A stretch of DNA of 64,000 nucleotides, taken from Actinomadura luzonensis. GTDB lineage: Bacteria > Actinomycetota > Actinomycetes > Streptosporangiales > Streptosporangiaceae. Positions 9,976 through 18,439 of this stretch are shown here, piece after piece. Made by a program: the position numbers and the translations under genes. The stretch is from NCBI RefSeq assembly GCF_022664455.2, contig NZ_JAKRKC020000001.1, forward strand, positions 620,001 to 684,000, given 5' to 3'. The first letter of the stretch is position 1; each line of letters begins with the position of its first letter. The notes beneath the pieces were generated by a model. That model had not been told where the DNA came from, ran no database searches, and saw nothing but the letters and a program-made list of their open reading frames with translations.

Positions 9976-10710
9976 TCAGTCGAGACCGCGGCGGCCGGGC
10001 GTCCAGAACGGCTTCGTGCGCACGTCCCTGCGGCTCCAGCCACGCTCGTGCACCAGGTGCGCGCGGATCGCCTGGACGGTGCGGGCCTCGCCCGCCAGGT
10101 AGGCGACGCCCGGCCGGTCCGGCAGGTCCAGCGCGCGCACGGCGTCCACCAGCACCGCGGACCCGGCCGCCAGGGCGCCCTCCCGGCACACCCGGGTCAG
10201 CTCGCGCGGCAGCCCGAGGTGGTCGCCGGGCCGCTCGGCCTCCACCACGCCGTACGCCGCCGCCTCGCGCGGCAGGGCGCGCAACATCGCGCCGAACGCG
10301 ACCGCCGCCGTCTCCTCCCCCGCGAACAGGTGGTAGCGGGCCTCCTCCCGCAGCACGAAGCTCCCGTCGGGACGGGTGAAGGCCACCTCCTGGCCGGGCG
10401 CGGCCGCCCGCACCCAGCGGGCTCCAGGGGCGTCGCCGCCGTGGTCGAGGCCGATCAGGTCCAGGGCCTCCCAGGTGGGGTCGTGGGCCCACACCGAGTA
10501 CGTCCGCAGGACCCCGCCCAGCAGGCCGCCGCCGTCACCGATGAGCACCCGCACGTGCTGGCCCGGCGTCCAGGAGAGCCCGGCGAGGGCCTCGCCGCCG
10601 ATCCTGATCCGGCGCATGCGCGGGGCCACCTCCTCCACCTCGACGATCTCTCCCGTCACGAGCATCCGGTCCAGCAGCCGCCGGGCCAGGCCCGGCCGGG
10701 TCGCGGTCAC
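9976..10710 (-). CDS. siderophore-interacting protein (flavin reductase, ViuB-like)
   Basis: Cytoplasmic FAD-dependent reductase of 244 residues that releases iron from imported ferric siderophores. The N-terminal FAD-binding barrel contains RMRRIRIGG and GQHVRVLIGD, with the flavin motif LRTYSVW. The C-terminal SIP domain includes HLFAGEETAAVA, YLAGEARTVQAIR and the terminal KPFWTPGRRG signature of the family. The GTG start overlaps the stop of the padR gene by 4 bp (GTGA), so the two are co-translated; the alternative upstream starts run inside padR. The PadR protein probably controls the pair. Confidence 0.92.
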   Translation of the reverse strand: MTATRPGLARRLLDRMLVTGEIVEVEEVAPRMRRIRIGGEALAGLSWTPGQHVRVLIGDGGGLLGGVLRTYSVWAHDPTWEALDLIGLDHGGDAPGARWVRAAAPGQEVAFTRPDGSFVLREEARYHLFAGEETAAVAFGAMLRALPREAAAYGVVEAERPGDHLGLPRELTRVCREGALAAGSAVLVDAVRALDLPDRPGVAYLAGEARTVQAIRAHLVHERGWSRRDVRTKPFWTPGRRGLD

Positions 10711-11231
10711 CGCCCCCTCCTCGGGTCCAGGTCCTCGATGCGGCGGCGGGCCTCGACGAAGATCTCCTGGATGCGTTCGACCACCCGGGGGTCGCCGTGG
10801 CTGTGCGCGAGCGCCTTCACCGCGGCCTTGACCAGGCGCAGCGCGGGGCCGACGATCTCGGCCGCCTCCGGCTCGCGGAACAGGCCCCACTCGCCCCTGC
10901 TGGCCGCCCGCCCCCACAGCCGCTCGATCTCGGCGGCCTGCTCCGCCACGACGCGGCGGCCGTCGTCGGTGACGTGGTGGACCTTGCGGCCGTCGGCCTG
11001 CTCGACGCGGACCAGGCCCTCGTCCTCCAGGAGCTGGAGGGTGGGGTAGATGGAGCCGGCGCTGGGCTCGTAGGTGCCGTTGAAGCGGTCGGACAGGCGG
11101 CTCATGATCTGGTAGCCGTGGCCGGGCTGCTCGGCGATCAGCGCGAGCACGGCCAGGCGCAGCTCGCCCGGCCCGAAGACGCGCCCGGTGGGGCCGAAGC
11201 CGCCGGGGGCGCGGCGCGCGTTCATCATCAT
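10707..11231 (-). CDS. PadR-family transcriptional regulator
   Basis: A 174-residue winged-helix repressor. The PadR domain covers residues about 18-95 (FGPGELRLAVLALIAEQPGHGY, then YPTLQLLEDEGLV and GRKVHHVTDDGR), followed by a helical dimerisation tail. It starts with three successive ATG codons (11231, 11228, 11225), so the exact first residue is uncertain. It is first in an operon with the siderophore-interacting protein. A perfect palindrome lies 12 bp upstream, consistent with autoregulation. Confidence 0.9.
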   Translation of the reverse strand: MMMNARRAPGGFGPTGRVFGPGELRLAVLALIAEQPGHGYQIMSRLSDRFNGTYEPSAGSIYPTLQLLEDEGLVRVEQADGRKVHHVTDDGRRVVAEQAAEIERLWGRAASRGEWGLFREPEAAEIVGPALRLVKAAVKALAHSHGDPRVVERIQEIFVEARRRIEDLDPRRGR

Positions 11232-11242
11232 GAGTCGGATGC

Positions 11243-11258
11243 TATATCGAACGATATA
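11243..11258. promoter_or_regulatory. PadR-type operator
   Basis: Perfect inverted repeat TATATCG-AA-CGATATA, immediately upstream of padR. Several characterised PadR-family operators are AT-rich dyads of this kind. It should control the padR-sip pair and possibly the divergent transcript toward 11376. Confidence 0.65.
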
Positions 11259-11375
11259 TCTAAGGAAGGGTCTTGCATGAATACGATGAGTTATGGGGAT
11301 AGCACGGTCCGTATCATCTCTAGGGCCCTCTAGGCCCTGATATGCCCATTTGTCGGGGGACTGGAGGCATCGTCG

Positions 11376-12572
11376 ATGCGGAATGGCGGACCCACGGTTG
11401 GCGGACCCACGGCTGTCGGCACCTTGACGGTGCTGCTGCTCCTGCTCGCCGGATGCGCCCAGGACGGCCCCGGCCCGCCGCGGCCCGCGGCCCCGCAGGA
11501 CCCCGGCCGGGCGGCCAAGCTGTCGATCACGCCCGCCGACGGGACGCGGAAGGTCCCGCCGGACACCGCGATCAGCGTCAAGGTCACCGACGGCACGCTC
11601 ACCGGGGTGATCGTCGCCGACGAGCAGGGCCGCGAGGTCCCCGGCCGGACCGACGCGACCGGCACCTGGCGGCCGGCCTGGCCGCTGCGGCCCTCGGCCG
11701 CCTACACCGTGCGCGCCCGGGCCACCGGCACGGACGGCGCACAGGTGACCGGGCGGACCGCGTTCACTACCCTCAAGCCCAAGCGGGTGCTGGAGAGCGG
11801 CATGTCCCCCCTCGACGGCGAGCGGGTCGGCGTCGGGATGCCGATCCAGCTCCTGCTGTCGCGGCCGGTGACCGCGCGGGAGGACCGGGCCGCCGTCGAA
11901 CGGTCGCTCACCGTCCGCATGTCGAAGCCGGTCGAGGGCGCCTGGAGCTGGGTCAGCGACCGGGAGGTGCAGTTCCGGCCGCGCGCGTACTGGCCGAGCG
12001 GCGAGCGCGTCACGGTCGTCGCCCACCTGGCCGGCCTGTCCGTCGGCCGGGACGTCTGGGGCGCCAGGGACCGCAGCGTCACCTTCACCGTCGGCCCCCA
12101 GCACATCACCGAGATCCGTGACAGGACCCACCGCGCCGTCGTGCGCGAGAACGGCCGGATCGTCAAGACGATCCCGGTCAGCCTCGGCAAACGGGGCGAC
12201 GAGAGCTACTCCGGCACCATGATCGCGCAGGAGAAGGCCCCCGACTTCCTCATGGACTCCGCCACCGTCGGCAGACCCGGCGAGTACTTCGCGCACACCA
12301 AGTGGAACGTCCGGCTCACCTACAGCGGCATGTTCTTCCACGCCGCGCCCTGGTCCGTCAGCGACCAGGGCAGCCGCAACGTCAGCCACGGGTGCGTCAA
12401 CGTCAGCCTGGCCGACGCCCACTGGTTCTACCGGTTCACCCAGCGCGGGGACATCATCCAGGTCAAAGGCACCTCGCGCCGGCTGCGGTTCGGCAACGGG
12501 CCGACGCCGTGGGCCAAGACGTGGGAGGAGTGGCTGGCGGGCAGCGCCCTCGGCAGGTCCGCGGACGCCTAG
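11376..12572 (+). CDS. L,D-transpeptidase lipoprotein with Ig-like domains
   Basis: Cell-wall crosslinking enzyme of 398 residues. The signal peptide ends in a lipobox (LLAGC, Cys27). Two Ig-like domains (about 45-130 and 135-240) precede a YkuD catalytic domain with the active-site motif SHGCVN (His338, Cys340). This matches the mycobacterial LdtMt2-type architecture that makes 3-3 crosslinks and resists most beta-lactams. The 5' end carries a short DNA duplication (GGCGGACCCACGG twice) inside the signal region. Its TAG stop shares the palindrome CTAG (12569-12572) with the TAG stop of the convergent small gene. Confidence 0.93.
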   Translation: MRNGGPTVGGPTAVGTLTVLLLLLAGCAQDGPGPPRPAAPQDPGRAAKLSITPADGTRKVPPDTAISVKVTDGTLTGVIVADEQGREVPGRTDATGTWRPAWPLRPSAAYTVRARATGTDGAQVTGRTAFTTLKPKRVLESGMSPLDGERVGVGMPIQLLLSRPVTAREDRAAVERSLTVRMSKPVEGAWSWVSDREVQFRPRAYWPSGERVTVVAHLAGLSVGRDVWGARDRSVTFTVGPQHITEIRDRTHRAVVRENGRIVKTIPVSLGKRGDESYSGTMIAQEKAPDFLMDSATVGRPGEYFAHTKWNVRLTYSGMFFHAAPWSVSDQGSRNVSHGCVNVSLADAHWFYRFTQRGDIIQVKGTSRRLRFGNGPTPWAKTWEEWLAGSALGRSADA

Positions 12573-12847
12573 CCAGGACGCTCCTCGGCGTCCGGTCCGT
12601 GCCCGGCGAGCCGGGCCGCGATCACGTAGTCGACCCGGACCTCGCGGTAGACCCGGCGCTCCGCCACGCGGTCGGGCAGGCCCGCGCGACGGCTCCCGGA
12701 CGCGGACTCCTCGCCCGGCTCGCCGCTGAACGTCACCGTCACGGGCGGCGCCCGGTCGAAGCAGATGCGCTCCGCCCGGACGGTGGCGGCGAAGACGATG
12801 TCCGCGGACGCCGTCAGCCGGGGGTCGGGCCGGTGATCGCCCGTCAT
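12569..12847 (-). CDS. conserved-looking small protein, unknown, partner of the repeat protein
   Basis: A 92-residue, apparently soluble protein with no signal or membrane segment. Its body alternates hydrophobic and polar residues (IVFAATVRAERICF, VTVTFSGE, REVRVDYVIAARL), suggesting a beta-rich fold, with a basic middle. The ATG overlaps the stop of the upstream repeat-protein gene by 4 bp (ATGA), so the two are co-translated and probably act together. I do not recognise a named family; the coupling and codon pattern argue that it is real. Its stop shares CTAG with the L,D-transpeptidase stop. Confidence 0.75.
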   Translation of the reverse strand: MTGDHRPDPRLTASADIVFAATVRAERICFDRAPPVTVTFSGEPGEESASGSRRAGLPDRVAERRVYREVRVDYVIAARLAGHGPDAEERPG

Positions 12848-14067
12848 GAGGGGCGGCCCCGCTGCCCTGACCGGCGGGGGTCGCGGCGGTCGTTGGCCAT
12901 GTCCCGCAACCGGCGCAGGCCCGCCTGCCTGGCCGCCCGGCCCAGGTCCCGCAGGGCGGAGCCGAGGGTGAGGTTCCCGGCCTCCTTGGCCGGCTCGCGG
13001 GCGGCGGGCTTCTCGGGCTGGCCCGGATGATCCGGCTGGTCCGGCTGGCCCGGCTGCGGCTCTGCCGAGGCGGACGAGGAGCGGGGGCGGGAGGGCGGAG
13101 TCGGGCTCTCCGGCGCAGGCTCACCCTTGGCCGCAGGCTCGCCCTTGGCTGCAGACTCGCCCTTGGCCGCAGGCTCCCGCTCGGGCGCGGGCTCGCTCTC
13201 GGACGGAGGCGGGCCCTTCGGCACAGATCGGCTCTCCGGCGGCGGCGGACCCTTCGGCGCAGGCCGGCTCTTCGGGGCAGGCGGGCTCTTCGGGGCAGGC
13301 GGGCCTTCGGGCGGAAGCGGGCTCGGGGGCGCAGGCGGCGCTGGAGGCGCTGGAGGCGCTGGTGGCCTGGCTCGCGTGACATTCGTCGTGGCGTCCGTCG
13401 CAGCATCCGTCACGGCGTTCGTCGTCGTGCCGGGCTCGGCCACCGCGGGCGCGTCACGCACCACCTCGCCGGCGACCTCCCCGACCCCGTCCACGCCGAC
13501 CTCGCCCACGACCCGCCCGGCACCCGCTCCCACGTCACGAACGGCCCGCCCGGCACCCGTCCCGACGTCGCGGACGGCCTCCCCCGCCCCCGCCCCCACG
13601 TCACGAACGGCCCGCCCGGCACCGGTGCCGACGTCGCGGACCGCCTGACCGGCGCCCGTCCCCACGTCGCGGACCGCCCGCCCGGCTCCCGTGCCAACCT
13701 CGCCGATGGCCGCCCCCACGCCTCGCGTCACGTTCTCGATGAGCTGCGGATTGTGGTCGATCGTCCGCAGCACCTCTTGGATGATCAGCGCCACGTTGTC
13801 CAGCCGCACCTTCAGCAACGCCTGAGCCTCAACGCCCTTGATGTCCAGGTTGACGCGGTTGAGCCCGGCGTCCACGCCGACGTGCAGCCGCAGCAGGTCG
13901 AGCACGTCCGCCTCCAGCGAGACGCGCGCCCGCAGGTCCTCGACCTCGAGCTTGATCTCCTCGACCTTGAGCACCGGCACGTCGAGGTACACGTCCGGGT
14001 CCGCGGGCCCACCCGCGGGCGTGACTGCGGGCGGCTGGACCTGCTCCGGCCGATCCTCCTCGTGCAT
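12844..14067 (-). CDS. repeat-rich protein with conserved N-terminal beta domain, unknown
   Basis: About 407 residues in three parts. Residues 25-120 are regular (VLKVEEIKLEVEDLRA, VSLEADVLDLLRLHVG, VDLDIKGVEAQALLKV-like pattern), apparently a beta-rich domain related to uncharacterised actinobacterial proteins. Residues 125-190 are six 11-residue repeats of the type GTGAGRAVRDV. The rest is proline/alanine/lysine-rich low complexity with short motifs such as PAPK and AAKGE, ending in a basic tail. No signal peptide or membrane segment is visible. ATG 14067 is preferred because GGGGGAG precedes it; an earlier GTG (14094) lacks a site. Function unknown. Confidence 0.78.
   Translation of the reverse strand: MHEEDRPEQVQPPAVTPAGGPADPDVYLDVPVLKVEEIKLEVEDLRARVSLEADVLDLLRLHVGVDAGLNRVNLDIKGVEAQALLKVRLDNVALIIQEVLRTIDHNPQLIENVTRGVGAAIGEVGTGAGRAVRDVGTGAGQAVRDVGTGAGRAVRDVGAGAGEAVRDVGTGAGRAVRDVGAGAGRVVGEVGVDGVGEVAGEVVRDAPAVAEPGTTTNAVTDAATDATTNVTRARPPAPPAPPAPPAPPSPLPPEGPPAPKSPPAPKSRPAPKGPPPPESRSVPKGPPPSESEPAPEREPAAKGESAAKGEPAAKGEPAPESPTPPSRPRSSSASAEPQPGQPDQPDHPGQPEKPAAREPAKEAGNLTLGSALRDLGRAARQAGLRRLRDMANDRRDPRRSGQRGRPS
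13498..13695 (-). repeat. six tandem 33-bp coding repeats
   Basis: Six units of 33 bp encode the 11-residue repeats GTGAGRAVRDV, GTGAGQAVRDV, GTGAGRAVRDV, GAGAGEAVRDV, GTGAGRAVRDV and GAGAGRVVGEV within the unknown repeat protein. The period is a multiple of three, so copy-number change would keep the frame. Confidence 0.85.
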
Positions 14068-14175
14068 ACGCTCCCCCTCGAACGGCGGCTCCACAAAGCC
14101 CTGCCCGTGAGCCGCGCCAGGAGCAGCCCTTTCCGCAACCAGGGGAAGGTCTTTACCGCCGGATGACCCGGCGCC

Positions 14176-15117
14176 TCACGGCACGGGGCCGAGGTCGGTC
14201 TCCGGCAGCCACACCTCCGGGTCGGGCTGCGCGGGCGGCGCGCACGCGCGGAGCTGGCGCAGCAACGCCCGCAGCAGCGGCCGCGGGTTGCGCCGGTGCC
14301 ACACCACCGACCAGGGCAGGAGCGGCGTCGGCCGGACGATCGGGATGCGGCGCAGCCCGCTGCCCGCCGGGTCGATGCTGCTCTCCCCCAGCCCCACTGC
14401 CTCCTTCTCGGCAAGGAACTGCTCCACCAGGTGCCGCTGGCCGATGGCCGGCGCGTTGAACCGGAGCGGCGCCCCGAAGCGGTCGGCCAGCCGCCGCAGG
14501 TAGTCCCGCCACTCGGTGGCGCCCGCCGGGTCGGGCATGGCGATGCCCGCCTCGCGCAGGTCGGCCGGGCGCAGCACGTCCTTGCCGGCGAGCCGGTGGT
14601 CCTCCGGGACGAACGCGTGCAGCGGCTCCAGCCGCACCAGCCGGTACGCGAGCTCGGCCGGCCACGGCGTCGGCGTGCCGTGGACCCGTCCGAAGGCCGC
14701 GTCGATCTCCTGCCGCCGCAGCGCGGGCAACGCCGCCGACAACCCCTGCCGCATGCTCAGCTCGATCCGCACCCGCGGGTCGCGTTCGCTGGCCCGGCGC
14801 ACCAGCCGCAGGGGCGTGAACCGCTCGTCGTAGACGTCCACCCGCAGCGGCTCCTCCTGCCCGCGCACCGCGCGCACGGCCCGGTCGAAGGCGGCGACGG
14901 CCTCGATCGCGTGCGGCAGCAGCCGCCGTCCCTCCTCGCTCAGCTCCACCGCCCGGGTGCTGCGCCGGAACAGCGGGACCGCCAGGGCCTCCTCCAGGCG
15001 GCGGACGCGCTTGGACAGCGCCTGCTGGGTGATGAACAGCCGCGCGCCGGCCCGGGCGAAGTGCAGCTCCTCCGCGGTCACGACGAAGGCGCGCAGGCCC
15101 TCGATGTCGGCCTCCAT
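14176..15117 (-). CDS. LysR-family transcriptional regulator
   Basis: A 313-residue regulator with the N-terminal LysR helix-turn-helix (residues about 5-65: FARAGARLFITQQALSKRVRRLEE) and a C-terminal substrate-sensing domain. It is divergent from the metallo-beta-lactamase-fold gene at 15231, across a 113-bp region with two palindromes, which is the usual arrangement for a LysR protein and its target. Confidence 0.92.
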   Translation of the reverse strand: MEADIEGLRAFVVTAEELHFARAGARLFITQQALSKRVRRLEEALAVPLFRRSTRAVELSEEGRRLLPHAIEAVAAFDRAVRAVRGQEEPLRVDVYDERFTPLRLVRRASERDPRVRIELSMRQGLSAALPALRRQEIDAAFGRVHGTPTPWPAELAYRLVRLEPLHAFVPEDHRLAGKDVLRPADLREAGIAMPDPAGATEWRDYLRRLADRFGAPLRFNAPAIGQRHLVEQFLAEKEAVGLGESSIDPAGSGLRRIPIVRPTPLLPWSVVWHRRNPRPLLRALLRQLRACAPPAQPDPEVWLPETDLGPVP

Positions 15118-15136
15118 CCGTCCGAGCCTGGATTAC

Positions 15137-15149
15137 CAACCACTGGTTG
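15137..15149. promoter_or_regulatory. palindrome near the LysR start
   Basis: CAACCA-C-TGGTTG, a 13-bp inverted repeat 20 bp upstream of the LysR start. This is the likely autoregulatory site of the LysR protein. Confidence 0.5.
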
Positions 15150-15164
15150 TCAATGTCCGGGGAT

Positions 15165-15179
15165 CGTTGTTGGACAACG
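15165..15179. promoter_or_regulatory. second palindrome in the LysR divergent promoter
   Basis: CGTTGT-TGG-ACAACG, a perfect 6-bp-arm inverted repeat about 50 bp before the metallo-beta-lactamase-fold gene. It is spaced 28 bp centre to centre from the first palindrome, so both could be contacted by one LysR tetramer. Confidence 0.45.
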
Positions 15180-15230
15180 CGACCCGCCTGCGACTTTGCT
15201 GGTGCCCGACCGAACGCGAAGGGCCACCCC

Positions 15231-15923
15231 ATGAAGATCGAACGACTCCGTCCCGAGCTGCACCTGATCCTGCTGGAGTTCGGCCAGGCTTACCTGTGGG
15301 ACGACGACGGCGAGCTGACGCTGGTCGACACCGGGATCGCCACCTCCGGGAGCGACCTCGCGGCCGCGCTCGGCGAGCTGGGCTTCACCACGGCGGACGT
15401 CAGGCGGGTCGTGCTCACCCACTTCCACGAGGATCACGCCGGCGGCGCGGCCGAGGTCAGCGGATGGGGCGAGGTCACCGTGCTGGCGCACCGGCTGGAG
15501 GCGCCGGTGATCCGCGGCGAGCGTCCCGCGCCCGCCCCCGACTTCACCGACGAGGAACGCGAGCTCCACCGCGCCCTGGGCGCCCACCTGCTGCCGCCCG
15601 CGCCCGCCTGCCGGGTGGACCGCGAGCTGGAGGAGGGCGACGTGCTCGGTTTCGGCGGCGGCGCGCACGTGATCCACACGCCCGGCCACACCGACGGCAG
15701 CATCGCCCTGCACCTGCCGCGCGCCGGGGTGCTGTTCACCGGCGACACGGTCGCGCACGTGGGCGGGCAGGTCATGCCCGGCGTGTTCAACCTCGACCGG
15801 GCCGAGATGCTGCGTTCCTTCCGCAGGCTCGCCGGGATCGACGCCGGGCTCGCCTGCGTCGGCCACGGCGAGCCCGTCCACGACGCCCGCGACGCCCTCA
15901 CCGCGACCCTCAGCACACTGTGA
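15231..15923 (+). CDS. MBL-fold metallo-hydrolase
   Basis: A 230-residue enzyme with the metallo-beta-lactamase fold. The zinc motif is THFHEDHAGG, followed by HTPGHTDGS, FTGDTVAH and the final His in VGHGEPV. It matches the glyoxalase-II/lactonase-like group of single-domain cytosolic hydrolases. The ATG at 15231 is favoured over earlier in-frame starts because GAAGGG lies 9 nt upstream and the earlier sequence is promoter and operator. Probably controlled by the divergent LysR protein. Substrate unknown. Confidence 0.88.
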   Translation: MKIERLRPELHLILLEFGQAYLWDDDGELTLVDTGIATSGSDLAAALGELGFTTADVRRVVLTHFHEDHAGGAAEVSGWGEVTVLAHRLEAPVIRGERPAPAPDFTDEERELHRALGAHLLPPAPACRVDRELEEGDVLGFGGGAHVIHTPGHTDGSIALHLPRAGVLFTGDTVAHVGGQVMPGVFNLDRAEMLRSFRRLAGIDAGLACVGHGEPVHDARDALTATLSTL

Positions 15924-15968
15924 GAGCACACTGAGAGCACGGTGGCGGGCGCCGGGCGGCCGTGGGCG

Positions 15969-16805
15969 TCAGCTCCAGAGGGCGGGCGCCTGGTCCGGCA
16001 CCTCGTCCTCGACCTGGGACCGGTCGATGACGTCGCCCTGCAGCGGCAGCAGGACCGTCGTGTCGCGGCCCCACTCGGTGTAACGCGTCTCGGACTCGAC
16101 GGTGACCGAGCCCTTGTCGTACGGCAGCACGCCCTTCACCGACACCCGCTCGACCAGCCCGCCGGGGCTGAGGTGCAGCGCGTAGGAAATCTTGCCGCTG
16201 TTCTTCTTCCATTGCTTGCCGAAGCGGGCCACGAACGAGTCGGACGCCTTGGCGAGGCCGCCCGGCCGGATCGTGCCCTTGACGACGCCGCCGCTCCAGG
16301 ACGAGCGGTGGTCCATCAGCGCCTTGAGCGTGGCGGGCTCGAAGACGTCGAGCAGCAGGCTGCCGGACGGGACGTCGGTGCCGCCGTAACGCACCCAGCT
16401 CGTGCCCTCCGGCAGGGCGTCGCCGACCACAGCGCCGGAGACGTAGCTGGTCGTGCCGCTGGACAGGACCCGGACCGGCGACTCCTGCAGCGCCTCGGTC
16501 TCCTGGGGGCTCACCTTCATCATCCGGGCGAGCAGGTCCTTGCTGTAGCGCAGGTTCTGGCTGGTGTCGGCCGCCCGGGCGCCGCGCTGGTCGAACTCGA
16601 CGGTGCCGTCGAGCGACGAGGAGATGTACTGGCCGGCCGCGTACGTCACCTTGGCCGTGGCCTGCACGTTGACGCCCTTGCCCCGCGCCAGCTCGGACGC
16701 GAGGACCTTCACCGGATCGACCTTCGGCGCCGCCTGCGCGGGCGCGACGGCGGCGAACTGCACCGCGCCGGCGACCACGGCGACGCCGAGGAGGGTTCGC
16801 TTCAT
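15969..16805 (-). CDS. secreted LppX/LprG-like protein
   Basis: A 278-residue exported protein with a Sec signal peptide cleaved near AQA (residue about 25); there is no lipobox cysteine. The mature part reads like the half-barrel lipid-carrier-type lipoproteins of actinomycetes (LppX, LprG): repeated beta-strand pairs, and a C-terminal strand set ending in RYTEWGRDTTVLLP. An upstream in-frame start (16862) would add residues without a signal character, so ATG 16805 is used. A lipid or glycolipid carrier role is only an analogy. Confidence 0.72.
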   Translation of the reverse strand: MKRTLLGVAVVAGAVQFAAVAPAQAAPKVDPVKVLASELARGKGVNVQATAKVTYAAGQYISSSLDGTVEFDQRGARAADTSQNLRYSKDLLARMMKVSPQETEALQESPVRVLSSGTTSYVSGAVVGDALPEGTSWVRYGGTDVPSGSLLLDVFEPATLKALMDHRSSWSGGVVKGTIRPGGLAKASDSFVARFGKQWKKNSGKISYALHLSPGGLVERVSVKGVLPYDKGSVTVESETRYTEWGRDTTVLLPLQGDVIDRSQVEDEVPDQAPALWS

Positions 16806-16989
16806 GGGTTCTTGGTTTCCTTGAGGGGGATGCTCCGGAAGGACCCGAACAATCTGGTGCATCTAAGATCAACAGTCAAGTCGGCCGACATTCTCGTTAT
16901 GCCGCGACCACCCAGGTCGGGGCGCACGCGTAAGGCCCGCGTCAGGTCCGCGACGGTCCGGCGTCAGGACGATCCGCGACCGTGGGCGC

Positions 16990-18249
16990 ATGAACACATC
17001 GGTGCTCGCGGCCAAGGGGCCGCGCAGGACGTACCCGTTGCTCACCGGCCTCCGCAGGCGGCTCGCCCGGCCGGCCGCCGTGACGGCGGCGCTGGCGCTG
17101 GCCTCCGCGCTGCTCACCGGGACGGCGGCGGCCGCTCCGGCAGCCGCCACCGCCGGACAGGACCGCCCTGACCTGCGGCAGGCCATCCAGGAGATCGTCG
17201 ACGACGGCCTCCTCGGCGTGCAGGTACGGGTGCACGACGAGCGGGGCGACTGGGCCGGCAGCGCCGGCGCGCGCAAGCTGGGCTCGGCCGCCGCGCCCCC
17301 GGTGAACGGGCGGTACTGGATCGGCAGCACCACCAAGACCTTCACCGCGACCCTGGTGCTGCAACTGGTCGCCGAGGGCCGGGTCGGGCTGGACAGCCCG
17401 GTCGCCGGCTACCTGCCCGAGCTGGGGCTGGACCCGCGCATCACGGTACGGATGCTGTTGCGGCACAACAGCGGGCTGTTCAACTACACCGGCGAGTACT
17501 ACCCCGACGGGACGGTCGTGCCCGGCATCCCCGGGACCGGCAAGGAGTGGCTGGACCACCGCTTCACCTCCTACCATCCGGAGGAGCTGGTGCGGCTGGC
17601 GCTGTCCAAGCCGGCCCGGTTCGAGCCGGGGACGAACTGGAGCTACTCCAACACCAACTACACCCTCGCCCTGCTGCTCGTCGAGAAGGTCACCGGCCAC
17701 TCGTACGCCGAGGAGATGCGCCGCCGCATCCTGCGCCCGCTCGGCCTCACCGGCACCCTCGTGCCAGGCGACCAGTCGCGGCTCCCCGGCCCGCACGCGC
17801 ACGGCTACCTCCGCTACCAGGACGGCGACCAGTGGCGGGTGGTGGACGTCAGCCGGCAGAACCTCTCCATGCTGGCCGGCGCCGGCGACATGATCTCGAC
17901 CACCAAGGACGTCCAGACGTTCTTCACCGCGCTGCTGCGAGGCAGGCTCCTGCCCGCCGCGCTCGTGGCCGAGATGTACCGCGACCCGGACCCGAGGAGC
18001 GAGAGCCTGTACGGCCGCTACGGTCTCGGCATGTACGTGCTGGACACCGGCCCGGACTGCGCCGGCGTCGTCCTCGACCACAACGGCAGCCCGCCCGCCG
18101 GCTATGGGTCGCTGATGTACAGCACGCCCGACGGCAGCAGGACCCTGACCGCCTCGCTCACCATGGGCGACGCCGCGATCGACCTCGGAACGGTGTTCCC
18201 GAAGGCGCTGGACCGGCTCGTCAAGGCCGTGTTCTGCGACAAGCGCTGA
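16990..18249 (+). CDS. serine hydrolase, class C beta-lactamase/D-Ala-D-Ala carboxypeptidase family
   Basis: Exported enzyme of 419 residues with a long basic N-region and signal peptide (core about 30-45, AAA-type cleavage near 50). The active site is complete: STTK at residues 113-116, YSN at 219-221, and HNG in DHNGSPPAGYG, the third motif typical of the family. It resembles Streptomyces R61-type carboxypeptidases and esterases more than resistance beta-lactamases. It probably acts on cell-wall peptides or small esters outside the cell. It is divergent from the LppX-like gene. Confidence 0.9.
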   Translation: MNTSVLAAKGPRRTYPLLTGLRRRLARPAAVTAALALASALLTGTAAAAPAAATAGQDRPDLRQAIQEIVDDGLLGVQVRVHDERGDWAGSAGARKLGSAAAPPVNGRYWIGSTTKTFTATLVLQLVAEGRVGLDSPVAGYLPELGLDPRITVRMLLRHNSGLFNYTGEYYPDGTVVPGIPGTGKEWLDHRFTSYHPEELVRLALSKPARFEPGTNWSYSNTNYTLALLLVEKVTGHSYAEEMRRRILRPLGLTGTLVPGDQSRLPGPHAHGYLRYQDGDQWRVVDVSRQNLSMLAGAGDMISTTKDVQTFFTALLRGRLLPAALVAEMYRDPDPRSESLYGRYGLGMYVLDTGPDCAGVVLDHNGSPPAGYGSLMYSTPDGSRTLTASLTMGDAAIDLGTVFPKALDRLVKAVFCDKR

Positions 18250-18411
18250 CCCTTCCCTACACCCCGGCCCCGTCCCCCGCCCCGGCCCTCGTGCGCGATC
18301 TGCCCGTTCCCGCGATACATGGAGCAAACTCCTGCGCTCGTCCTGCTCGCCCTGCTTCACTGTAGGCAGCGACTATCTTCAGGTGCCTAGGGGAAGCCCG
18401 AACACCACATC

Positions 18412-18439
18412 CTGAGGCCGCCCTCGCGGGCGGCCTCAG
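18412..18439 (+). terminator. isolated strong hairpin
   Basis: Perfect 12-bp stem CTGAGGCCGCCC with loop TCGC. It is 160 bp past the serine-hydrolase stop. It may terminate that transcript or a short RNA starting from the TATCTT box at 18374-18379. Confidence 0.6.

Noticed and set aside
13498..13695. Regular 33-bp repeats that might suggest a CRISPR array.
   Set aside because: They are contiguous, in-frame coding repeats without spacers.
16990..18249. Beta-lactamase resistance gene.
   Set aside because: STTK, YSN and HNG fit R61-type carboxypeptidases and esterases; nothing shows beta-lactam hydrolysis.
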